A stretch of DNA of 64,000 nt from the NCBI GenBank assembly GCA_914767715.1, contig OU612068.1, forward strand, positions 8,804,001 to 8,868,000, given 5' to 3'. The translations under genes were made by a program, and so were the position numbers. The notes below the pieces were generated by a model. It saw only the letters and a list, made by a program, of their open reading frames with translations, was not told where the DNA came from and ran no database searches. Position 1 is the stretch's first letter. Each line of letters begins with the position of its first letter. The stretch is from Membranipora membranacea. Lineage: Eukaryota > Bryozoa > Gymnolaemata > Cheilostomatida > Membraniporidae. Below, one piece after another: positions 22,800-34,750 of the stretch.

Positions 22800-25700
22800 C
22801 ACTTTAACTTCCTACAACTGCATTCCAACATGCTCTCATCGAGGAAATAAGTCTCTTACCTAAAGATGTTAGTTTTTCGACTGATGTCTTGGATGGTTTA
22901 TCAGAATACAGTGACTACAGTCACAGGTAGTTATCTAACCCATCACCATCTAGATCATCAGATCTTCTTCTGATGACATGTCTGGTATTTCTTGAATTCT
23001 CCTCAGATCCTAAAACAATTACAGAACATAATATAGAACTTTTTAATAACATTACAATGTAGGAACTCCAACAGATCAAGTTTGCCTGCACTCAAAACTG
23101 CCTCTCCCTACAGTCAAACTGTAGAAGGGGAGCAAACTGGAATGCGTGCAAACTTGACTAAACTTGATTTAGGACTCCAAGTACAAGGGTCATTCGACGA
23201 TTTAATTTCAACTATGCTATAGCGTTCTCTTATATATCTACAAAACTAGGCCGATTACTCAAGAATAGTAAACAAACTTAACTAAACAAGGAAAAAATGA
23301 TTGATGAGTGTTCAAATGTAATGAACTATAATTGCAGTCAAGGGACTCAACTTCAATGTGAAGATGATTGGGATAAAGGGGCAACATGATAACATATTAA
23401 TAATTCTCTGTACAAGATTAATTTGTAGCATAAAAAGGTGAAGCAGACAAAACAAAAGGCGCAATAACCAACCGAACAGTTGATGTCTGGGTTTTGCTTT
23501 TTTTCCTGCTTGTTTTATGTGTGATGATTGGTGGATTCTCTGGGCAGAGATTTGATGGATTTATCGCAACTGATCTATCTCACGGTGTCCGGATTATGTA
23601 GAAGCCTCCGATAATTCAGATGCTACAACAAAAGGATTGCCAGCGTTGTCAAAGGTTTGAAAATATTATGAACATTGTTTTTATGAACACACAGTGTCAT
23701 ATATTTGCTGCATCTCATCACTGTGGCTTAATTCTTCTGATTAAATTCACAAGACTGTCATAAATAAAAATAATTAGAATATACAGAGTTTTTGACACCT
23801 AAAAAACTCATTTTGTCTTGAGCAATGTGACAAGGCTCAGTTATTCAATAACACAGTACTGTGTCATAACTTGTAAAATTTACTAACTCTAACCTGGCCT
23901 TTGAGCCTCATATTTTGTAGTATTCTTATCTTACCTCTAGCATTATCTAGTAACACGGGGCGCCTTATAGCGAGTTATGCTAAATTACTTATCTCGTCAG
24001 TTCAAGGGTCTCTCTTGTTCCTATCTAAATTACTGAACAGACTAGTCGTATTTTCACAACTCAATGGCCATTTGAAGTGAGGGTTGTCCCTGTCAACATG
24101 CATATAGGGCAGAAATACATCACTGCGCCTACAAGCTCAGGGCTATAATTCAATTTAGTTTGAACTGATCTTTTGCCAATTTGGAATTTCTCTCTTGAAT
24201 CTGGAATAAGTATAATTTATAAGTACTGACAGTGACAACCTTCACCATAAAATATATACGCAATGATTATTCTTATGTGCTCTTGGAGAAACAAGATATC
24301 CTTACCTGAGGTCTTGTTTATTAACTGATGCGATGGATAGTATATCATGAAACATTGGATGGTAATTATGAAACCCTCATAATACTCAGATCGCCTCTTA
24401 TCGACTCCCTGGTATTCTTTATTTTCTCCTTAAATCCTGAAAGAAGAATGAAACATACCTTTATAATATTTTCTTATTGTCGTGACGCCCAGCACAAGGG
24501 CCATCCCAATAATTAAGTTTCTACATCATTGAGATGGCTCTTGTGCTGGGAGTTTAATTTTTGACCATGCTTTAGTATCATATAACAGCACAACTAGGCT
24601 AATTCATCAAGACCAGTCACCTTTTTTTTTAACAAAACAAGGAAAACATGCTTAAGGAATGTTCAACTGTCACTGAGCCTACAAGCACAGAGCTAAAATT
24701 CCAAACACATTAAAAGGATATTTTACCAAGATAGACTGTCTCTCTTGCACTTGGAATAAGTTTAACTTATAAATACAGAATGTGACAACATTTACCATGC
24801 AGGCCCATGTCTGACAGTCCTCTTGTGCTCTTGAGGAAACATGACTTCCTTACATAAGGATGTTGGTGATTATTGGTAATTATTCAGCCATCTTCATACC
24901 CAGATCCTCTCCTGATTGACTCTCTGGTATTCTTTGCTTTCTCTCAAATCCTGAAGGAAGAACAAAACATACCTTTTCAATAATTTTGTAATGACAGGAC
25001 GCCTGCAGGGCAGCACGAAGGGCCATCTCAATATTATTAGGACTCTTAGCATTTCATCACCTAGCAGCACATTTTGGGTGATACTTCAGGATTAGCAACA
25101 GGGAAGTTCAAAAAAACAGACAAAACAAGAGGGGTGTGTACCAACCGATCAGTTAAGGGAGGATGACTGCTTTTTCCTGTTGGTATTGGTGATAATTTGA
25201 TAAGAATCCATCATTATGTGTTGGGTTTCCGCAGACATCTTGTTACTGATCTGTCTGTCAACATGTAGATGATTATACATAGCCTATACCGTTTACCTCT
25301 TGCTACAAAAAATATAATTGAAGGCATGGTTAAAGCAGGGAGAATGGAAGGGGGAGGAGCCTGCTCTCAATAGGCCACACCTCTTATTATAACATGATCT
25401 TACATGATGTTTACAAGCAAAAAGAGAATTATGGGATGTCACTATAAGATCAGACTCGTAGCTTCAACTTGCAAACTGTGTCATGGAAACATCACTAAAC
25501 CCCCAAGCTCTGGGCTACAATTCTATAGAGTTTAAACTTACCTTTTCCTAAGATGATGTGGGCCTCTTACATAAGTAAAACTTATAAGAGTACTGACAGT
25601 GACAACATTGATCTTACTGTGGACTCAAAACCATTTATATCGACCCATGTCTGTCCCTCCCAGTCTGACAATAAAGTACCAGTCTGTGAGGCGGAATGTT

Positions 25701-25800
25701 ATGCTGATTGTTATATATCGCATCATATCTGAAACAATATTAAGTGATTATAAAACTGCAAAAAATCTTTTTACTTTTCTTACTAAAATGAGCCCCCACA
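22800..25800 (-). repeat. Second tandem array with a repeated exon-like segment on the minus strand
   Basis: Three or more diverged units. Each holds 'ACAAGCTCAGGGCTA', 'TGGAATAAGT..AACTTATAA', 'GACAGTGACAACATT' and a minus-strand segment bounded by an AG acceptor and a GTAAG donor: 22860-23009, 24306-24436 and 24854-24950. The first of these reads GSEENSRNTRHVIRR..., open to a TGA, and the others read GFKEKIKNTRESIRG... and FERKQRIPESQSGED..., also ending soon. A longer-range repeat (AACCAACCGA.CAGTTGA..., TGATGATTGGTGG...) links 23460-23600 with 25140-25270. It could be a tandemly duplicated last exon of an unknown minus-strand gene, or a repeat with chance splice-like borders. Confidence 0.55.
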
Positions 25801-25814
25801 GATTTAATATCTGA

Positions 25815-27050
25815 TTTCAGTGATTTTTCTTTTTTAAGTGAGCAACTTTGTGTGAATTAGCTTCATTCATAGATTGAAAGAGCGAGAGAGAAACTGGCTC
25901 CAAAAATCCACTCAATCTTTTTCAGAAACAGATAGAGCAGATCTTTTTTCCCCTCCTTGCATATTATACAATATCAAACCGAAGCCTTACAATAAGCTCT
26001 CTTAGTTACATAGGAGTTATAGGCTCACATTGAATGATGAGATAACTCCGCTTTATATTAGTCAAGTGCTTCAATGTTCACATAACCAAATAAATAAATT
26101 ATGATGGCCTGAGAAATCTCACCATAATCTTTATCAAGCTTCCAAACGGTGAAATAGCCTGGCAATCAACTTCTGAGTACACCCATTCATCATTGGTATG
26201 CTGTAATAATCAACAAACATTGCTACACAAACCAACCTTAGCCATTCATAGATCTCTCATCTATCAATATTAATTAGTGTGCCGGTTTGTTACTTAATCA
26301 GAACGTACGTAAGAAACCTTTGCTACTCAAAAATTAAGAAATCGATCAGAAGGTAAAATAACGAGGATAAAAGTAATATATTATGATACCCTGTGCTGCC
26401 ATGCAAGCTTTGTGAGTATGTTCACAATGATCAGTAAGAATCACCAGGAATAACAGCCAGTGAACAGAGCAGAATCAACTCACCTATTTCTGGATGCAAC
26501 TTGCTCGGTTATTAGAGTTCAATTGACCGCTCATATACAAAAGTGAGCAAGATCATAGAAAGATTCTTCTATTCACAGTGATTGCAGAATCAGTTATTTG
26601 AGACATGTATGGTGCAGAAGTTAGGTGATGCACATTGTCACAACATTCACGACTTGTATTGTTGGGATTGTGTCCGCATGCTGAAATGTCATAAGGGGGA
26701 GTGAACCCAGATAGCACAATGGCTTGTGTAATATGTCAGCGAGCCAAGGAAGTTCCAGGGGGATCTTCCAATTAAAAACAGCCAAAACACTATCTGATCG
26801 CCCATAGTTGTGCGAGCGAGACTTGCTGGGGGTCTTATTCCCATATTGCTTACTTGTTGATGGAACCATAAAACATAAATGCTGAGTGAACAATTTGGGA
26901 ACCAATTTATCTGATCAAAAGACCAAACGACCACCGCGATATGTGCAATGTGGTAGTGATAATGGTGGAAGGGTTGTAATGCCGAAATGATGCCTGTATT
27001 ATTTAAACTCTTATGATGCATGACACCAGGAAAGCACTCAATTGACCTAA
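25815..27050. other. No recognisable gene
   Basis: No coherent open frames. Frames at 26621-27021 on the minus strand are mutually inconsistent. Confidence 0.4.
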
Positions 27051-28264
27051 CAAGGTACTATCAATGCCCTAGTCAAAGCCGTGACATCCTGGAAAATGTC
27101 TATGGACAACAAAGAGACCCTAGCTGCCCATGCACTTTTCGATGAATTTTCTAAGGCATATGATAACATGGGACCAGATGTATCGGCAGCTATTATGGAC
27201 CAGCAGGGCTCTCTGTGTATCGACTATCTCACCAACCGCAAACAGCGTGTGATACACAAACCATCAATATCAGTGTCTAGCGAAAGATCATGCAGCATTG
27301 GGGTACCCCAAGGAACGTTATGCGGCCCAGTCCTGTGGAACATATTCATCAAATCCCGGAATCTTCCGAGAACATACTGAAGTACGCTGATGATCTAACA
27401 ATCTATGCCACCATCCCTAAGTCTGCTGTAATATCTGGTAGACGAGGGGAGAAAACTACCGATAACACAATAATCGCCGCCGAAGCTGAGGCAACTGCAA
27501 AGTGGTGTGAGGAACACGGTATGACGCTAAATACATCTAAGAAAAAACACATGCTCATATCCCTGCGTGACAACATCATTCTCGAACAGCCTGTCATCAT
27601 CAATGGTGCTGAGATTGAGCGTGCCCAATTTTAAGTTACTTGGTGTCACGCTGGGTGAACATCTGAACTTCCATGCACACATATCCTCGATTGAAGAGAG
27701 AAGCCACACCAAATGCTACGCACTGCTTCTGCTGAAACGCTTTGGCGTCAACACCATAGGACTCTGCAAATACTATGCTAGCATCGTCAGATCGCTTCTG
27801 TACTATGCATGTCCGGCTTGGTTCCCGTCAGCCACTCAGTATGACATAGACAGTCTAGAACGTATTCAGAAACGATGTCTAAAAACCATCTATCCTAATC
27901 TAGAACACTACTCAGACAGACTAGCAGCAAGTGGTCTACCGGCACTAGAGCAGTACATGAGTGATCTGTGTAACGCATACAACAGCAAGGTGATAGCTGA
28001 TCCCAACCACCGGTTAGCTGACCTGATTCCACTGAGGCAATCCACTGTCTGCAGACACTCAAGCAGACTACCAGATGTACTGATAAAACGATTCGAAACA
28101 GAATCCCTCTATAACACTGTGTTTTATAAATATGGAGTGTAAATTGAAATGACTGGAACCACTGGAATCATCACACTAATGTATAACATGTTCTGATACA
28201 AATGTTTTTTCAAACAAACATTTTTGAACGGTTTAATAAAGTTAATATCAATCAATCAAAAAAA
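27050..28264 (+). mobile_element. 5'-truncated CR1-like LINE, reverse-transcriptase to 3' end
   Basis: Three overlapping frames give successive parts of one ORF2, so it carries at least two frameshifts. 27081-27380 has DEFSKAYDNM and GVPQGTLCGPVLWNIFI. 27290-27634 has KYADDLTIYA, the catalytic YADD block. 27567-28142 has KLLGVTLGEHLNFHAHI, RSLLYYACPAWF and LERIQKRCLKTIYP, the usual C-terminal thumb and post-RT region. The endonuclease and the front half of the RT are absent. Downstream are AATAAA (28232-28237), a short TCAA repeat (TATCAATCAATCAA) and an A-run ending near 28264, the hallmarks of target-primed retrotransposition. I could not find a target duplication. Confidence 0.8.
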
Positions 28265-28269
28265 ACTCT

Positions 28270-28985
28270 AAGTACAAGCAATCGACATTACAGATTAGAT
28301 ATGGCAGACCATGTGAACTCACCTATTGATGGTTGCTGGTTCTATTCCTAAGTTGATCGGGTATTTCAAAACCTCATCTTGGAAGCCTGATTTAAGCTGC
28401 TCATTTTCATTACTATCCTGTCTGAGTTCTGAATTCCCTGATTGACTCCATCAACACCCGGAATACACTTCTTTCCAGCACATAAGTCCTGTAACTGCTT
28501 CAGCTCATTCATTCTTAGGTAAAAAAATTAAATTAGTGATATTTTTTCACTTTGAACTGGATTTTGTTGAAATCAGTTAAGTGAATAGGATAAATTTTGT
28601 TATCCTACGCCCAGTCCTGTTGTGTATCTTCACTCACTTTGGACTAATAAGGTGAAGTTGGGAACCAATTTCGATATCATAAAACCATCAAGTTTCTTAA
28701 ACAGGAATGCAATTGAAATAGATAAAAGTCAGCATTTATCTGTAGATTTGAATCATCAGGTCAAATCCTTATTACAATGTGAGATTCAACTTGAGAGTCT
28801 CTCTCGCTTTCGCAAAAATAATGCAACTGTGAGGGAGGGAGGTTACAGCTTGGACAAAACACACTTTACTTCATGATTGTATTTTTTTTATATATGATCT
28901 ACTTAAGAAAAAATGCTCATATTTGCTTTAGTAGCTAACAGTCTGCCTGATATGTTTTTTTGAAAAGGTTTATAGTGAATATTTT
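28270..28985. other. No clear gene; possible decayed gag part
   Basis: The region upstream of the gypsy protease has an 84-codon frame (28622-28876) without recognisable motifs. It may include a decayed gag or host sequence. Confidence 0.35.
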
Positions 28986-28989
28986 AATG

Positions 28990-29530
28990 TTTTAATGCAG
29001 GAATGCCTGTTTTGAAGATAATCCAGTAGTGAAACTCAACTTTAACTGCAACCTCTGCAAACGTCAAAACCACTGGGAGGCCAGTGTGTAAATTGAAAAA
29101 GAAGGTTTCAGAAGTAAAAGACAACTGGGAAGACGAGGAAGATGTAAACAGTCTGTACCTCGGAAAGTCTTCGTGACTATATGATGATACTCCGCTTATA
29201 GATGTTATTGACAGTATCACAGAAACCTCAAAGCATGGTATGTAGATCTGCATGTAAATGCTCAGAATGTACAGTTTAAGATTGACTCCGGAGCTGCAGT
29301 GTCTGCCATTCCTAATAGTTTGAGTACCGATCTTGGCTTGTCGGTTCAGTCAACTGACAGAAAATTAATGGGGGCAGGAAATAATCCATTACATACTGTT
29401 GGGGTGGCAAATGTGCAGTTAGAGTACGATGGTCAATTTTTCAAAGAGGATATTTATGAAGTTAATGGATTGACGAGAGCACTCCTCGGAAAACCTGCCA
29501 TCAAGCGATTGAAAATTATTATTAGTAGGA
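28990..29530 (+). pseudogene. Gypsy-type polyprotein remnant: aspartic protease
   Basis: Translation around 29270-29523 gives FKIDSGAAVSAIP, the D[S/T]GA active-site motif of a retroviral-type aspartic protease, then TRALLGKPAIKRLKI, matching the conserved 'LLGxxAI' near the protease C-terminus. The acidic segment DNWEDEEDVNSLYLG before it is typical of the gag-protease linker in this clade. Stops occur at about 29174 and 29242. It is followed directly by a SINE insertion rather than by the RT. Confidence 0.75.
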
Positions 29531-29532
29531 GT

Positions 29533-29612
29533 AGGAGGTGGCTCAGTTGGTTAGAGCGCCAGACTTCAACACGCAAGTGTTGAAGGTCGTGGGTTCGAAT
29601 TCCACTGCAGTC
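29533..29612 (+). mobile_element. tRNA-derived SINE head inserted in the gypsy remnant
   Basis: GGAGGTGGCTCAGTTGGTTA (A box TGGCTCAGTTGG), an anticodon-arm-like AGACTTCAACACGC segment and GGGTTCGAATTCC (B box GGTTCGAATTC) give a full tRNA-like fold by eye. The acceptor ends do not pair, so this is a SINE head rather than a tRNA gene. Its body probably continues to about 29690 (TGGGGATTGGTTGGTCCCCC). It separates the gypsy protease from the reverse transcriptase. Confidence 0.65.
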
Positions 29613-29632
29613 CATCTTCTACTGGGGATTGG

Positions 29633-30472
29633 TTGGTCCCCCAGGTGTGCTCCGACCTGCCTGCAAAACAGAGAGCAGACAAAGTGTCATGTGATAGTTG
29701 GAAGGACAAGTTTCCAGCACTATTCAAAGGACTAGGAACCATGAAGACGGAGGTGAAATTAGAACGAAAAGATGGAATAAAGCCACATACACAAATTACA
29801 CCTCGAAAGGTGGCCGCAGCAAGGCGTCGGCCTTTGCGTGATGAGCTTACTCGGATGGAGAGAATGGGAGTAATCAAGAATATTGAGGAGCCCATAGACT
29901 GGTGTGCTCCCTGTATCGTTGTTCCTAAGAAGAGCAACAACATCAGAGTGTGCATAGATTTCACACGACTCAACAAAGCAGTGCGGAGAGCTTATCACCC
30001 GCTACCAGCCACTGATGAGACGATTGCGTTGTCAGGAATGTCCAAGTACTACACCAAACTAAGTGCAAATAGTGGATACTGGCAACTTCGACTAGATGAA
30101 CACTCACAGAAACTGACGACTTTTATAACCTTGTTCGGAAGGTTTTTCTGCAAAAGATTACCATTCGGCATATCCTCTGCCCCGGAAATCTTCCAGAGGG
30201 AGATGCAGAAGGCTCAAGAGGGTATGGAGGAAGTTTTATGTCAAATGGACGACATACTGATACATACGGAAACAGTGGAAGAGCATACAGTAAAGGTTCA
30301 ACAAGTGCTCGAAAGATTGTTGAAAGCTGGTATAACACTGAATGAGGAGAAATGTGAATTTACCCAAAGAAGAGTTATATTCCTGGGCCACATAACAGAT
30401 GAGAATGGAATACACACCGATCCTGAAAAAGAATTGTTAACTTTCCCTCACCAACAGATGGGAAGGCTTTGA
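29633..30472 (+). pseudogene. Gypsy-type reverse transcriptase, inactive
   Basis: 279 codons. The order is FPALFKGLG, the ...ELTRMERMGVI block, VVPKKSNNIRVCIDFTRLN, the YWQLRLD block, FGRFFCKRLPFGISSAPEIF, the CQMDDILI catalytic block and NEEKCEFTQRRVIFLGH. QMDD is the normal form in this gypsy clade, so that pair is intact. The first catalytic aspartate, expected in 'LDANSG', is replaced: the sequence reads LSANSGYW. The frame opens inside the SINE-derived sequence and ends at a shift near 30460. Both features indicate a dead copy. Confidence 0.85.
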
Positions 30473-31025
30473 AGATATTTCTTGGGATGACAAACTATCT
30501 AGGAAAGTTCTCCACAACTCTGGCAGACGATACTGTCAACCTGCGATTGCCACTGAAAATCAAAGACAATGATTGGGACTGGAACTTCCAGATGGAAAAG
30601 GATTTTCAACCAATCAAGAAAAAGATGGCTGAACCGCATGTGTTAAACCCATTTGATTTGGAAGCTGAGACCTGGCTTTCGACATATGCATCGTCAACGG
30701 ATTAGGAGAAGCGCTGTTACAGATGACAAATGAAGGCCTCAAACCTGTGGCCTTAGCGTCTGCAATATGCGATATGCCCAAGTGGCAAAGGAGGCGTTGG
30801 CCATTTATTGGGCAGCAGAAAAGTTTTACTACTATCTAGCTGGGAGAGAATTCACTATGGAAACTGATCACAAACCGTTGGTTGCCGTTATGGATGAAAT
30901 AGAGCTATCTTAGCTACCTTTGAGAGTACAATGGTTCAGATTGAGAATGATGAGATTCTCATACACAGTGCAGTACACTCCAGACGAAAAATTAGTCGTA
31001 GCAGATGCGCTCGGTAGAGCGCCCT
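30469..31025 (+). pseudogene. Gypsy-type RNase H and connection region, broken
   Basis: The frame at 30469-30705 continues the connection domain (KIFLGMTNYLGKF). It is followed by several stops between 30703 and 30920 where RNase H pieces are still readable: FYYYLAGREFTMETDHKPL near 30825-30885, with the conserved TDHKPL. PLRVQWFRLRMMRFSYTVQY and VVADALGRAP (30920-31023) close the RNase H domain. At least two frameshifts and a stop interrupt the region. Confidence 0.75.
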
Positions 31026-32001
31026 ATGGTAAGAAGGCTAAAAGCGACCCCAAACCAGCACGCATCAATGAGATGCTTGCTGAATTGCCAATTTCGCAAC
31101 ATAGAAAAGATGCATTGAAGGAGGCTCTTCTAGAAGACCATGTTGCGATTCAGCTGATGCAATATGTTCAACAAGGTTGGCCAAATTATAATGACATTCC
31201 CCAGTGGCTGAAGCAATACTCAACATTCAGCGAGGAGATCACAGTAATTGACGGACCACTATTCTACGGCTGCAGATTATCCGTTCCATATCGAGAACGA
31301 GGGCAAGTACTCAAAGACAAACACACTGTTCATCAAAGAGAGAATAGATGTGTTCGCAGAGCCAAGGAGTGCGTATGGTGGCGAAGAATGTCGACTGACA
31401 TTCGAGGTCAAGAGATGCGAGACATGCATCAGGGTACGCAGAGTGCCCCTAGAACCACTGATGCCTACCCCATTTCCTGAGAGACCCTGGTGGCAAGTGG
31501 CCACGGATTTCTGTAAAGCGGAAGGTGAAGATATTTCGTAATATCTGACTATTACAGTCCATACCTGATCGCTGAGAAGAACAGTACTGGTGAGGCATTG
31601 TGCAAATTAGTCAACAAAGTCCACAGTTTATTTCCCAGCAGTTTGATCATCTGATGAAAAAATGGGACATCCGTCATCGCACCAGCGCCCCTAGAAATCA
31701 AATCAAATCTAACGGTCAAGCAGAACGTTCAGTTCAGACGTTCAAGCTACTAGTGTCTAAGAATGTGGATATTCAAGCAGCTCTAATGTGTTATAATGAT
31801 AGTCCCTTGGAAAATGGATATTCACCGGCACAGCTACTGATGGGAAGAAGTTTGAACACGATGGGGTACCTAGTAGATAAGCCCGTCAATGTGCAGAAAC
31901 TTAGAAAGTTTGAAACACACCATCGAGGAAAGCAGGCCCATCTCTATATTGGCAAACACCGGACAGAGGAGAGGGACCCGATCGAAGTAGGGACTTTGTG
32001 A
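31026..32001 (+). pseudogene. Gypsy-type integrase with internal deletion
   Basis: The spacer and zinc-finger region are diverged, then come RPWWQVATDFCK (first catalytic Asp) at about 31480-31515, SDYYSPYLIAEKNS near 31543-31585 after a frameshift, and PQFISQQFDHLMKKW joined directly behind KLVNK. The second catalytic Asp, normally just before NGPQF, is missing. NGQAERSVQTFK keeps the catalytic Glu (about 31713-31748), and YSPAQLLMGRSLN marks the end of the core. The deletion junction is at about 31617-31640. Confidence 0.75.
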
Positions 32002-32414
32002 TTTTAACAGACCCCGGAAGGAGAAGCTGTAAAGCTATTGTAGTAGCCACCTCAGATCGCGAATTAGCACTCAAAACTGATGATTGGGTGATCTTGCATA
32101 GGAATAGAAGGTTTGTGCAGGTCGACAAACGAGCAACCGAGCCTGAAGAGGAGGCACTAGTCCCATTTCAAAAGCCACCACTGTTAATGCCCCCACCAAC
32201 AGTGCCATCAGCACCAGGAGATGGACAGTTCGGTGGTGATGCGCCCGCAGCATCGTCAAATGTGACAGTCCCAGCCGCAGTTGCGTCGGCCCATGTGTGC
32301 TCACCTGCAACCCACAGAACGGAACCAGCCAACAGGTCTAGGGCGCGGCCTCAGAATGTGCGCCAGCACTGCGGTGCGCACGAGCTCAGGGCGCACAATA
32401 AAGGCCCCGGATAA
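31998..32414 (+). pseudogene. Gypsy integrase C-terminal tail
   Basis: A 138-codon frame overlaps the integrase frame. It is basic and proline/alanine-rich (PPLLMPPPTVPSAP), typical of the variable C-terminal tail after the integrase core. No LTR could be identified beyond it, so the element is probably truncated at both ends. Confidence 0.5.
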
Positions 32415-32536
32415 ACTAGACCTTTAAACATTATTGTGAATTAATGTATCTTTTATTTAGTTTAACCATGCATTGAAAGAATCATTTAAGCATTAATGTC
32501 TTTTTTTATGAAATGCTCTTGTTTTTTTACTCACAG

Positions 32537-32683
32537 GGTTTAAAAGCGCTGTTTGTTGGTAACAGTTTGGTTAAGGGATTACACCCTGAAAATTTTGACC
32601 ACACTATATCTATACCTGACGCCGACTGGCATGACTTGTTTGACTATGTGTTTTCACGATGCATGTTATTATTAAATCCTTAA
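32537..32683 (+). CDS. Short exon-like frame reading FVGNSLVKGL; unassigned
   Basis: It follows a clean acceptor (TTTTTTTACTCACAG, ending 32536) and is open for 48 codons to TAA. It begins GLKALFVGNSLVKGLHPENF and later has ISIPDADWHDLFDYV. The 'hydrophobic-VGxSLVKG' start resembles block I of SGNH/GDSL-type hydrolase domains, which also occur in some retroelement ORFs. The other blocks are absent here, so it is at most a fragment. It lies just beyond the gypsy remnant and before the copy B duplication. Confidence 0.3.
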   Translation, partial: GLKALFVGNSLVKGLHPENFDHTISIPDADWHDLFDYVFSRCMLLLNP

Positions 32684-32929
32684 ACGACAAACCAAGATCG
32701 GTACTTAAGCTACTAGGCTTACCTTAGAGCTTAGGTTAGAGATGGCACTGTTAGGCATCAATAGATGATCAGATGTCACAGATAAGGTCACAGAGTATAT
32801 TTGTACGTCCTTCCCAAGTCGTCCATGGAACCAAGCTCCCGATTGTTCCCTCCACCACCAGAGAGCCTGTTTCCGATTATCCCTCTTGTTATTTCCTGCC
32901 TCTAGTATCCAAGTATATCCTTACAGTTA

Positions 32930-33600
32930 TCCCTCGATTTTGGACCCTTTGCTGTTTGTTGGAATTATTCATCACCCCAGTATGCCAAGATTGCCAAGCT
33001 TTGCTGTTTTTTCATAGTACTCGGAAGATACTAAAGATTCGGTGCAACATTTTATGAGCTTTGTACAAATATTCCAAAAATTTGTGTCTCAATAGCTACT
33101 CCCATTTGATTGAAATATAGCTTATTTATTACTATGACATAATCACTTACAGTTGAGCTTTAGTTAATCATGAATTTTCAGAGGTAGGCTGTTGTCTTTT
33201 AATGCTCATCAATTTGTCTTTGTATTCAGAATTTTCTTACTATACATAATCATACATGATTTATGATCTTAAAGAGCTGTGGGGGAACCTCAATAAAACT
33301 CAAACGGTTCTGTGATTGTTCCGTGATGTTGGAGCCTTGGCTGCTTTATGGGACTGTCTCCCATAGATTAGTTTTGGAACAGATTGCCAAGCTATGCTGT
33401 TTTTTACAAGCGCTTAGGAGAGACTTTCAATTTGAATTTTAGAGCTTCGGTAGAGGTTATGAACAATTTGTGTTTGGATGGCTTCCATGATTTGATTAGA
33501 GCAATAGCGGATAACTATGACCTCATCATATTTAGTGTCATATTAGTTAATCATGAATTCTCACACAGGTAGGTTGATGTCTTATAATGCTCTTGCAATG
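32930..33600 (+). repeat. Two consecutive repeats upstream of copy B
   Basis: Duplicate of 12060-12800, in the same order and orientation. The second unit again ends AATTCTCACACAGGTAGG at about 33557-33574. Together with the exons that follow, it shows that the whole block of roughly 2.4 kb was duplicated. Confidence 0.6.
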
Positions 33601-33845
33601 GGGTTATGTCAGGATTTATCCCTCATTATCGGGGGTGCTGATCAGATGAGACCATGAATTTACAATTGTTTATATATGCTATCATTGGAGCAGATCACGC
33701 TTTTTGGTCTGACATCCAGGAAAATGATTAAAAAATTCATCTATCTATGAGTGTGCTGTAAACCAGCATCTTTTAGAGTTGTATTTAGTTGTTTAGAGAT
33801 CATGATGTTGCCCATATTTGAGGTGACTAATAACTACGGCCTCAA

Positions 33846-34260
33846 GTGCCATTAATTTGTATTCAGAAGTCTGTCTTGAACAGATTTGACAATACCGATC
33901 TTATCTTATTTTGTAGATTTCGAGATAATTGTATCGATAATCTTTGTACTATTAGTCTTAACTGCGCTATCAGCAATCCTACTATTTTGTGTCAAATGCA
34001 AAAACGATGAGTACAATGCATCCGATTATGAAACACATCATCAAACGCCTAATAAACGCAAGGAAAAATCAAGGAGCAAAGGAAGAGGCCTGTCAGCCTG
34101 CAGAAGACAACAGTCTGCAGGATTTATGCAGCCAGATGGGGGATTTGTGCAGTCAGAGGGTGGAGTTATGCCAAAGGTACAAGGCAGCCAATTGAGCTTC
34201 ATGAGAATTTTGCCGCCGCCCAATCGACGGAGCTAAATTCTTATGACTCCTCCTGTTATA
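33846..34260 (+). pseudogene. Transmembrane exon of membrane-protein family, copy B (splice-defective)
   Basis: Paralogue of 13006-13423. It keeps DFEIIVSIIFVLLVLTALSA, the KCKNDEYNASD juxtamembrane segment and the basic tail, but has only two FVQxEGG-type repeats instead of three. A TAT-to-TAA change (34234-34236) stops the frame at NRRS*. The donor used by copy A (ATAG|GTACGG) is here ATAG TTAAGG, with no GT. A two-base length difference before the transmembrane segment also breaks agreement with the copy A upstream frame. It could still be a last exon of a truncated protein, but a pseudogene is likelier. Confidence 0.6.
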
Positions 34261-34750
34261 GTTAAGGATAACCTATGACCATATTGCTAATCATGTATTT
34301 TTCAGATTCATTTGTAGTTTGAAGAAATGGTACATTAAAGTCTCATTTGAAGAGGTCAAATAAAAGTTCCCAGTTTGTAAGCTGGTAATTTTTTATCTCA
34401 TCACGACATAAACTCGCTTGCTTCCAACAAAACTTGCTATAAATTCTGCATACTTTGGTTCCTGGTGTAGTGTAATGTAATGTAGTGTAATAGGGCTGCG
34501 TAACAGTACCCTTATATGTGTTACTTGAACCGCCACCATACTTAATCATATCTAAAACTTGCTAAATCATACCTAAATCATACTTAAAACATTCCTGATC
34601 ATTCACTTCTGGTCAAGCACAAATTTTAAAGAACTTGCACACTGTTACCTTCTTACTAGCACACAAATAATTCTTCTAAATTAGCTGTTTACAAACATAA
34701 TTCATTTTAAGTCATTCAATTTTCACGAGACATTATTCATAATACAGCAT

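Noticed and set aside
29533-29612. Functional tRNA gene
   Set aside because: A and B boxes are present, but the acceptor ends do not pair and it lies inside a retroelement; a SINE head is a better fit.
30230-30260. QMDD read as a mutated YxDD in the gypsy RT
   Set aside because: CQMDD is a normal form in this gypsy clade; the real lesion is in the first aspartate block.
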